From: Podocnemis expansa
Taxonomy: Eukaryota > Chordata > Testudines > Podocnemididae
Length of the DNA: 64,000 nt
Reading direction: 5' to 3'
Assembly (NCBI GenBank): GCA_007922195.1
Contig: ML681997.1
Span: forward strand, 12,288,142-12,352,141
The notes under the pieces are model-generated. The model saw only the letters and a program-made list of their open reading frames with translations, was not told the DNA's origin and searched no databases. This document shows positions 56,246 to 64,000 of this stretch, in pieces (positions within the stretch are counted from its first letter, which is position 1; each line of letters begins with the position of its first letter). A program made the translations under genes and the position numbers.

Positions 56246-56665
56246 AAGGCATCACTTTGGCTATCCTCCAGCCATCTGCTACAGAAGCTGGTTTAAATGA
56301 TGAGTCACAGACAGTAATGCTGCAATTTCATATTTGAGTTCTTCTGAATTCTTGGGTGAATACCATCTGGTTCGGGTGACCTGTTACAGTTTAATTTATC
56401 AGTTTGTCCCAAAATCTCCTCTAATGACACCTTAACCTAGACACTTTCTAAAAGGAATGGCACAGGTTTGGGAGTCTCCAAAAAGTCCTTAGCCATGAAG
56501 ACTCATCCGAAGAATTCATTTAGTTTCTCTGCAGTAGCCTTATCTTCCTTAAGTGCTCCTTTGGCATCTCAATTGTTCAGTGGTTCCACTGGTTGTTTAC
56601 AGGCCTCCTGTTTCCAATATATATAACATTTTTTTTGCTGTTATTTTTAGAGTGTTTTGCTAGTT

Positions 56666-56688
56666 CTTTTTTTTTTTTTTTTTTTTTT
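56666..56688. repeat. Poly-T tract
   Basis: Twenty-three T residues within CR1 sequence. Confidence 0.97.
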
Positions 56689-57509
56689 GGCCTTCCTAAT
56701 TATCTGTTTATATTTCACTTGCCAGAGCTTGTGGTCCTTTTTATTTCCTCAGTAGGATTTAACCTCCCCTTTTAAAGGGTGCCTTTTTGTCTCTACCTGC
56801 TACTTTTTCTTTGCTGTTTAGCCATGGTGTCCCTTTCTTGGTCCTCTTACTATACTTTTTAATTTGGTGGATACATTTAAATTGAGCCTCTATCATGATG
56901 TCTTTAAAAAGTTTCCATGCAGTTTGCAGGGATTTCATGGCTGGCACTGCACTTAATTAATTTTTTTTTAACTAACTTCCTCATTTTTGTGTAGTTCACC
57001 TTCCTGAAATTAAATGCTACTGTGATGGGTTGTTTTTGTGTCTCTCCTCCACAGGAATGTTAAATTTTATTATGTTATGGTCACTATTACCAAGTAGTTC
57101 AGCTAATCACCTCTTAGACCAGATCCTGTGCTCCAGGTAGGATTAAATCACTAATTGCTTCTCCTCTTCTGGATTCCAGGCCTAGCTGCTCTAAGAAGCA
57201 ATCATTTAAGGTATTGCAACACTCCATAGTGTCATCCTGTCCTGAGGTAACATATATCCAGTCAATGTGATAGTTGAAGTCCCCATTATTATTGGGTTTT
57301 TTTATTTTATTTTATAGGCTCTCTAATGTCCCTGAGCATTTCAAAATCATTTTCACCATCCTAGTCATGCCTTCTGGCCCCAGTCCACTTGTTTTCTTAC
57401 TGGTCTATAGGATATTCTGGGGCAAGTTTGTCTCAATCAATCCTGCTGAAGCTATTCTAGTGCGTATAAATAGTCATGAGGCCAGAAAGCCACTGAAAAT
57501 AAATCTGTA

Positions 57510-57625
57510 GCTTGGCAATTAAGGCACACACTTGTGAGAGAGACCCAAGTTCAACTCCCTGCTGTACATCCGGCAGAAGGGTGAATTGAACCCATGTCTT
57601 TCACATCCTGGGTGATGCTCCAATA
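57510..57625. repeat. Head-to-head tRNA-like/MIR-like repeat
   Basis: GAGACCCAAGTTCAACTCCC faces GGTGAATTGAACCCATGTC, two B-box-like motifs in opposite directions around CTGTACATCC. This looks like an inverted pair of SINE heads, a foldback repeat of unknown age. Confidence 0.55.
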
Positions 57626-57997
57626 ACTGGGGTAAAAGTCATAAGGAGGGTGGTACTGCTGATATGGTTCAGGCAGCAAATGCCAGGAGAGGGTTCACAG
57701 ATGTGAATCATGAGTGGACATAGATAACAAATTTCATATGAGGAGCAGGACTTAAGACACTCATCTCCCTTCATTTCAATTGACTAGATTATGCAGTTCC
57801 CACTTGGTGAGCTGGCATTTGTGAATCTCTTTCTTAGCCACCTAACTCTCCCCAAATTTTGTATAGAAGCCTTGGTATCTAACCTGGGACTGTGAATTCC
57901 ATCGGGTTGCAGGGCACTGAGCATGGTAATACCTGAATTTTGTTTGTGACTCTATCCCTTAGCTTCTGTCAAGGAACTCCTAAATCTTTAAAATATC
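57626..57997. other. Unassigned non-coding sequence
   Basis: Probably a continuation of old repeats by composition, but no ends are defined and no gene is supported. Confidence 0.4.
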
Positions 57998-58000
57998 ATT

Positions 58001-58430
58001 GGGTATGTCTACACTGGCAAATTAGTCCAAGCTAAGGAGGCTTAGTCCAGACTAATTTAGCCCATGGCCACTCTAGGTTTTCCCTAGTTCGAGCTAAGAA
58101 TATTTTTGTTTGAATTAAGGAACGCTTAGTTCAACCTAGTTAATACTGATACTTAGTCCAGACTAACCGCCTCACATATGAACTAAGTCCAGCCAAGACC
58201 CAGACTAATGCTTAGTTCAAACTTAAGAAGTTCGAACTTAGCTGGTTAGTTCAAACTCACTATGCATTCTAGTTTGAACTAAGCATTAGTTCGAAGTAGA
58301 ACGTGTGGTTAGCTCAAAGTTAGAAGTGCAAGGTTAGTTCCAACTAACCTTGGGTTAGTTTGAACTCAGCTCAATCTTCTTAGTTCGGACTAACAAGTCT
58401 GAACTAAGTTTGGCTGGTGTAGACATAGCC
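58001..58430. mobile_element. 3-bp-TSD TIR transposon (TTAGTTCGAACTAA type), 430 bp
   Basis: Ends GGGTATGTCTACACTGGC and GGCTGGTGTAGACATAGCC are inverted repeats, with ATT duplicated (57998-58000 and 58431-58433). The body repeats TTAGTTCGAAC, GTTCGAACTTAG and TTAGTCCAGACTAA on both strands. No transposase. Confidence 0.93.
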
Positions 58431-58433
58431 ATT

Positions 58434-58814
58434 GAACCACTTTGTGTTGCAGTTAACTTACCATCCCACTCACAGGGAAGTCAACATTGGCATCAAAATC
58501 CAATGCCAGGCAACTCCTTTAAACCATTTCAGTGAACTTTAACATACTGTAGACGTTCAAAGAGAAGCCCTTTCCTGGCATGGTGATACTTGTCTGTTCA
58601 GGCTCTGTTCATTACAGAGACACCTGCAGTTACAAACCAGCAATGATGCACAAGAGAATTAGTAGTGAAGCAGTTTAAAGATGTTCCACTGGCTTCCTGA
58701 AAAATACAAATGCACATTCTGCATGAACCAGGGCTGGATGAATAATTCATAACATAATTTATTCAGAACATTTTGCCTCTTTTTAAGGGTGAGCACATTT
58801 CCTCTGAACAGACA
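58434..58814. other. Unassigned non-coding sequence
   Basis: Nothing recognised. Confidence 0.5.
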
Positions 58815-58925
58815 CATTTATTCTTGAAAAACAAGCAAGGAGCCTTGTGGCACTTAAAAACTAATAAATTTATTTATTGCATGAGCTTTCATGGGAGACA
58901 ATCCCACTTCATCAGATGCTTTGAA
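58815..58925. repeat. Interspersed repeat fragment (hairpin family)
   Basis: GGAGCCTTGTGGCACTTAAA, CATGAGCTTTCATGGG and CACTTCATCAGATGC follow the order seen at 24883-24970. Only one arm is present here. Confidence 0.7.
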
Positions 58926-59380
58926 GATGGGGGAACTTACATAACTTATTCCCTATCCTCTAGTATCTGCACACTTGGGCCCAATCCTACAAACACTTAC
59001 ACACATGCTTACCTTTACCAGCCCGATTTCAATTGGGATACTTGAGGGAGTAAAGTTAAGTTTGTGTGTAAGTGGTTGCGGGACTAGTGCCTGTAGGAGA
59101 AAGTAAAAGGGTAAAATAGGAAAAATGAGTAGAAGTGGCTAAGTGTTGGCTTAAGGCCTAACAAAGTACTCCAACAGTGGGCCTAAATTGATGGTATGGA
59201 CATGAAAGAAATCGTGAAGTTCAAATTCACTGGAACTGGCAAGAAACAAGCTGAAATTGTAATAAGTATGAAAAATGGAAAGTACCTGAAAGGTGGGAGG
59301 TATTGAGTTGGTCTAATCCCAATGAATAATGTGAAAGAGATAGAGAGGTATTATAAAAGTAACCTGTGCAAAGGTAAGAT

Positions 59381-59469
59381 TTCGGTCAAACTATGACACC
59401 TTGATGGATAGAGATGGGTAAGGTTTTGATCAGACCATGACACTTTGATGGACAGAGATTTCCAGTGAT
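59381..59469. repeat. Direct duplication, 44-bp period
   Basis: ACTATGACACCTTGATGGAT and GAGATGGG recur as ACCATGACACTTTGATGGAC and AGAGATT, 44 bases apart. Confidence 0.75.
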
Positions 59470-59830
59470 ACGTGGACCTATCAAATCGATGGGTGGCATC
59501 AAGAAAGGGGTATGTGGCCCAATCAAGATAAATTTGGATCCCAAAGGGGGTTGACTTGGTAGGTCTGAGTAGGGTGTAAGAATAGGAGCCCCAGAGCCCA
59601 AACTTCATGCAGCCAAGACAGTGACAGTGCGTCCAGCTGTCAGTTGAGCTGCTCTATTGCATTGAGAGCACCAATGCTGCCAACAAATCTGTTCAAATAG
59701 ATTGTTTGCCATAGTGCTACGTTGCAATTAAGCCTAGCCTGGCACCTTTATTCTACAAAGATCTGTGGCTGTGTCGGTTTCCTTGATCGTGAGTGTTGCC
59801 TGTTGCATACAGGGTATGCCTCGGCTCCAA

Positions 59831-60008
59831 ATCACTGAGCTGAGTTCTCACTAGAGATTTGAGCCAAAGGTAACCTAAAGTGTTAACCAAAGGACCACCT
59901 TGGCTAAGGATCAGCAAGCTAACTCAGTTCCTGCTTAAGCTCCAAGCCAGGTTCTAGATCACTGAGCTAACGGATTCCCCACTAGAGATCTGAGCCAGGG
60001 GTAATCCT
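59831..60008. repeat. Direct duplication, about 127-bp period
   Basis: ATCACTGAGCTGAGTTCTC with CTAGAGATTTGAGCCAAAGG at 59831-59876 recurs at 59958-60008 as ATCACTGAGCTAACGGATTC with CTAGAGATCTGAGCCAGGGG. Confidence 0.8.
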
Positions 60009-60996
60009 GGGGGATCACGCCTCCAGAGACTCACACGTGCATCCACACATGCAGCCTGGCTGATATCAATGCCAGAAACAGAACAACACAGATAAAAACA
60101 CATCTTGACTGACGTGCCTGACCGCACTCTGCCCAGCATACCACAGTGCCTTAGTTCTACAATAGCGCGTTGGCCTGTAGAATGACGGTGAGCTGTTTGT
60201 TGTAGGTATTCAGTTTTGTGGTGTTTTGATCAGACCCGGCGCTTAAAGAACCCCAGCAAGCTGTGGTTTGAAAGTAATTTAAACAGACAGTATTTAAAAT
60301 GTATCAGAATTTCCATGTTGTGTGTGGGTTGCTAGCCTGGGTGACAGTTTCCTCCCACCTGTTGTTATGCTCACATTGCATCTTGCCTTAAATTAGACAA
60401 ATTGTTCTTTGGGACAGGGCTGGCGCCTTTGAGTGTCTTTACAGCTTCTAGTGCAATAGGGCCATGCTTTGTATTATCACAAAAGAGCTGGAATTACAAT
60501 GTGGTTACATTGCAAACACATCTGTAATTACGCTTTTGGATGTCTATCGTTATCACTAGCTTATACATTCAGGAGGTTTTACTTCATGAGTAAGAGTAAT
60601 TACAATGTAAATGCAAGCTGGTTAACAGTATATGTAGTAAGAAGAACACCAAAAGGGCGATGATGATAGTCAATAATGTAGTTTATCTTTGTGTTCTAAA
60701 AATACTAATTACATGTTGGAAAGCCAAACTACAACACAGTTGCACTGTTATTGTGATGCTCTTGTTATAAAATGTGATCTAATTAATGTTGAGTACTCAG
60801 TAATAAATTAAATACTCCTTTGTGCTTCCTGGTTGGTAGATAGGTTACCTCATGATAGTTGTGTTAATTGGTTCGGGATGATGTGAGGTTGAGCTCCACT
60901 GCTCTATAGCTCAGTTTCATCACTGTGGGACACATTGGTTTTTTTTATTTTGTGTACAGAGAAGCTAAAGCACTGGCTACTGATAACAGATACATT

Positions 60997-61501
60997 GGCT
61001 ATGTCTACACTTAGAGTGTTAAATTGATATAATTGAATTGAAATAACAATCATTAAATCAACTTAATTTAAATGGATTTAACATGTCTCCACTACAAACT
61101 CAACTCAAATTAGCATGTCCATGGACACGATTTGCTAGTTTGATTTAGGAGAAGGGCACCATGGACCATGTGGCAAGATGGCCCCCAATAAGGGCCATGC
61201 CCCCCACCCAATACATAGAAAGAGGAAGGTACCCTGGGAGGAAGAAGGTCAAAAAGTGTTAAAGTGAAATAACAGTTAAATTGAAATAACAGGTCTACAT
61301 TGTATTATTTCAGAATAATAATTTTGATTTAACCATCATTTCAACATAAAGGCAGGTTTTAATATATCAAAATGACCATTCCTTATTTCTAAATGAGAGA
61401 GCTCCTCATTTTGAAATAAGGAAAGCTAGAGAGGACATGCACTACTTTAAATCGAAAAAACCATCATTATTTCAATTTACAATGTAAGTGTAGCCATACC
61501 C
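60997..61501. mobile_element. 3-bp-TSD TIR transposon, 505 bp
   Basis: Ends GGCTATGTCTACACTTAGAG and GTAAGTGTAGCCATACCC are inverted repeats, with ATT duplicated (60994-60996 and 61502-61504). The interior shares TAGGAGAAGGGCACCATGG, AAGGGCCATGCCCCCC and TACCCTGGGAGGAAGAAGG with 8302-8813. AT-rich palindromic blocks near both ends are decayed TTAATTCGAATTAA forms. Confidence 0.9.
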
Positions 61502-62290
61502 ATTATGCTGACTTCTAAAAGTCTCAGAAGTAAGGTACATTACCAATTAAAGTTAACTTCTACGTGTTTTAAGAGGAGATATGCAACACTATACTGTACT
61601 AATACACTGTGCTGTCAGATCTGAAACAATAAAACCCAGGCCTTTTCCATGTGTGAACTCAGCAGGAGAACCCACTTGCTGTCTTTATTACATGCCAATC
61701 CATGGAGAAGTTTTTTGCCTCCCAGATTAACTTGGGCAGTAATCAGTCAGTGAATTCATTGCAATTAACACATTTCGTGCATCCATGTTGTTTCTACATC
61801 CTGTTAAAAATGTGCGCTAGAAGGGCAGGTTCTTTGACAGCACACACTCCATTATATAGAGCCACAGCTGGTACAGGGGAAAAAAAATCACTCATAAATC
61901 AGTGACTCCTTGTGGGGATCAGGATTATTTTCTGCCTATGTAAGTTCCAAATATTAAACAAAAAAAGATAGTAAATATTGTAATACTGACATGAGTGCAT
62001 CACAATGTGTTGGGTTTTGCTGGTTTTTTCCCTGGTTTGTAATATCATAACACAAATTTAGCCCAGAGCAGATGCAGCTTCTGACTCTTCAGTGACATTC
62101 TTTACATAACTTTTTAGTCACTTGTCTATCATTCAAAACAGAGTTATGTGATTCTCAATGCCTCATGCTTACCTAATCAAATATCCTTCCAGAGATTAGC
62201 GGAACTAGGAGTTACATTTCACCAGCTCCACAAGGTGATACAATTTTGTGAGAAAGCTTCTGTCACACAAGATGACAAAGCTTTTATTAA

Positions 62291-62315
62291 AGAGGGAGAG
62301 AGAGAGAGAGAGAGA
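62291..62315. repeat. (GA)n microsatellite
   Basis: Alternating GA for about 25 bases. Confidence 0.95.
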
Positions 62316-62718
62316 ATAAAGTCTGTAGCCTTCATGGCCGTGAAGATACCCTTCATGTCTTGAACAGAATTTAACTGATACAGTGATGTCTATCTGAATT
62401 GGCAGACAGCCTGAAACATCTGAAATGTCTCAACTTCCCCAATTCACCTCAGTCAGATATTGATGCTGAAGCCTAATTATGATGGCATAAATGTCAACAT
62501 TAACTATTTCAATCCTGATCAAAATTACTGATCAGAATTGCACAAGAACTATCACACTGGGAAAATCTGTACAGTCTTCTGTATGTGGGGTTCCCCCCCC
62601 CTTTTTTTGTATACTCAGGTGGGTGTTACTTGATTTCTGGGTGGAGCTTCCCTTACCTTTTTTTCTTTCAGATTTGGCCCCTTGTTATTCCTGTTCATGG
62701 TTGCTAATGTTGCTGCTT

Positions 62719-62736
62719 TTATATATATATATATAA
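62719..62736. repeat. (AT)n microsatellite
   Basis: Short alternating AT tract. Confidence 0.9.
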
Positions 62737-63367
62737 AATTAGAAACAAATAAGACCTACCCCCCTCAAAAACAAACAAACAAACAAAAAAAAACCAAAAC
62801 CCAAACCTCGAAACAATAAGATATAATAATTGCTGAATCTTTAAGATCCCCACTCCCAATTTTTACTCATCAAAATCAAAATTAAACATCTCGTTTCATT
62901 GTTGTAGTTGCACTGTCCATCTCTGTTGTGAGGCTCAGTCAGTCCCCCCTGCTAGCTGCCATCACTTGCTGAATGCAGACTGGACTGGTCCCTTTTGGTG
63001 GCTCCAGGCTGCGGGCCCTCTGGTCTCTCAGTCCCTCAGGGTTTCCCAGTTTCCCCAATGACTTCAGTTCTATTGTGTTTCAGCTTTTCATGATTTCAGC
63101 TCTCAGTCCATGGGGAACCTCCCTGCTGACTCAGAAGCACTGTCCCTCCCCCAAGTCCTGGAGCTCCCATCAGACAGATGGATCCAGCTGCTGGCAGAGC
63201 GGTGAGTCCTTGCTCTTTAACAAAACAAAAAGACTCGGGAGAAATCATTAGTTCTATTTTTACCAGTGGGAGGAGATAGTCAGTCTATGCCTGAAGGTGG
63301 TCCTTTGTCAGAGCTAGTGCAGCCTCAGCTGGATGCCCCCCGCCCCTGCTTGCTCTTACAGGGCTCT

Positions 63368-63427
63368 AGCAGAATGGTTTTCAAACCATGGGTTGGGACC
63401 CAGTAATGGATCGCAGACCCTCCAAGG
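63368..63427. mobile_element. hAT-like left end fragment
   Basis: CAGAATGGTTTTCAAACCAT followed by GGGTTGGGACCCAGTAATGG resembles the left end of CAGTGGTT-type hAT elements. No right end is found, and a fragment of another transposon starts directly after it. Confidence 0.45.
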
Positions 63428-63503
63428 TTAGTACGAACCAACCTCAGACTTATTAGTTCAAACTAACAAGTTCAAACTAGCTTTGCCTAATGTAGACATA
63501 GCC
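63428..63503. mobile_element. 3-bp-TSD transposon fragment (TTAGTTCGAACTAA type)
   Basis: Only the right end is kept: TTAGTTCAAACTAACAAG, then CTAATGTAGACATAGCC. It matches the right part of 58001-58430. Confidence 0.8.
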
Positions 63504-64000
63504 TAAGTGACTTGTAACCAACTAACCAATACCAGCTAGACTGGCCTTCCCCCATGCTCAGCACCTACTGTGCGTATGCAGACACTGTGCAATCACACTG
63601 AGCACCTCATTTTACTCATGCAGATATAGAGCCCATGCAAATACAGTGTTCCCATTTCAGCTGGCTGAGTAGTGAAGAGCCCCTCAGACACTCTGATCTT
63701 GCTTATATTTATATCTATAATTGTAACATTTGTGTTACTGTATGCTCTTTGGACCAGACTATCATGGAACCCAATCCTTCTCTAAGCAGGAAAAAAATCT
63801 ATGGGTCTTGGAGATCCAGTTGTTTCCAATGAATGGCGTTACCATCATATTTTCACATTACTGATTTGGGAGTTTGACCCGTGTAAAATGAGCAAAAATA
63901 TTTCTGCTCCTATATCTGTAGTTCCTCAACAACTATAGAGACCAGATGATACATCCTGGATTCCTCCTTCCTAAGACAATGATTCTTCTCCAAGGAGATG
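63504..64000. other. Unassigned non-coding sequence
   Basis: No gene or repeat end is recognised. Confidence 0.5.

Larger units (their letters stand above)
54296..57370 (-). mobile_element. CR1-type LINE, longest copy, minus strand
   Basis: The antisense copy starts with its 3' end at 54296, is interrupted by a hAT element (54321-54886), and continues to about 57370, where the 5' end is lost. It is homologous to 34090-37070, and to the inverted plus copies, over the shared part, and extends further into the ORF2 interior. Stops, frameshifts, a (TTTTC)n expansion (56199-56245) and a poly-T tract (56666-56688) mark it as dead. Its left neighbour is the hAT element ending at 54245. Confidence 0.92.
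58926..60993. other. Unassigned sequence with possible LTR-like part
   Basis: About 59420-60140 has an LTR/leader flavour (ACCTTTATTCTACAAAGATC, then two direct repeats) without definable ends. No gene is supported. Confidence 0.35.
61505..63367. other. Unassigned sequence with microsatellites
   Basis: Holds (GA)n at 62291-62315, (AT)n at about 62719-62736 and a CAAA-rich tract at about 62768-62795. No gene is supported. Confidence 0.5.

Overview
This window looks like non-coding nuclear DNA from a vertebrate, most probably a sauropsid of the turtle or crocodilian kind. The inference rests on CR1-type LINE 3' ends with their (ATAGAATC)n tails, degraded MIR-like CORE-SINEs, a tRNA-headed SINE with a CR1-like tail, and very many small terminal-inverted-repeat DNA transposons. 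There is no bacterial gene organisation: no operons, no ribosome binding sites, and no open frame longer than about 250 codons that is not made of low-complexity or transposon sequence. I found no convincing host protein-coding gene. Two weak exon-like stretches on the minus strand (22170-22522 and 24574-24756) are the only candidates.

The window is best read as stacked insertions. At least twelve hAT-type elements can be delimited by short terminal inverted repeats and 8-bp target-site duplications (TSDs): 12496-12705, 18523-18696, 19168-19925, 23795-24342, 25374-25891, 31560-32150, 34533-35403, 38076-38327, 41856-44215, 52164-54245, 52259-52663 and 54321-54886. A further short one is probable at 49138-49316. 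A related family ending in CAATGTTCCCTCTAAG occurs at 4382-5501, 27686-27871, 40465-41032 and 52242-52806. A second superfamily has ends reading GG(G/C)TATGTCTACAC and 3-bp duplications. Its members lie at 3870-5832, 8302-8813, 19158-21299, 38501-38895, 46664-47037, 58001-58430 and 60997-61501, with fragments at 17220-17458 and 63428-63503.

Region by region: 1-3.9 kb is anonymous sequence plus two long dispersed repeats. 3.9-9.7 kb holds a nested DNA transposon with an assembly gap, then a plus-strand CR1 and an inverted repeat partner. 9.7-14.8 kb is mostly unassigned. 14.8-16.6 kb is a second plus-strand CR1 followed by an LTR-like block with an 81-bp minisatellite. 17-21.3 kb is rich in DNA transposons and very GC-rich. 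21.3-31 kb is a mix of hAT elements, LTR-like composites and unique sequence. 31-41 kb contains MIR remnants and a minus-strand CR1 broken by three later insertions. 41.5-44.8 kb holds a 2.4-kb hAT element and a CR1 3' end. 44.8-52.1 kb is largely unassigned. 52.2-57.4 kb is an almost continuous nested transposon block. 57.4-64 kb holds more 3-bp-TSD elements, an LTR-like direct repeat and unique sequence.

The genes do not work together here because there are essentially none. The interest lies in the insertion history. CR1 and MIR copies are the oldest layer, the DNA transposons landed in them, and several DNA transposons then landed in each other. Class names (hAT, PIF/Harbinger-type, Tc1/mariner, LTR) are inferred from ends, TSD length and general knowledge of these families; no database search was possible.
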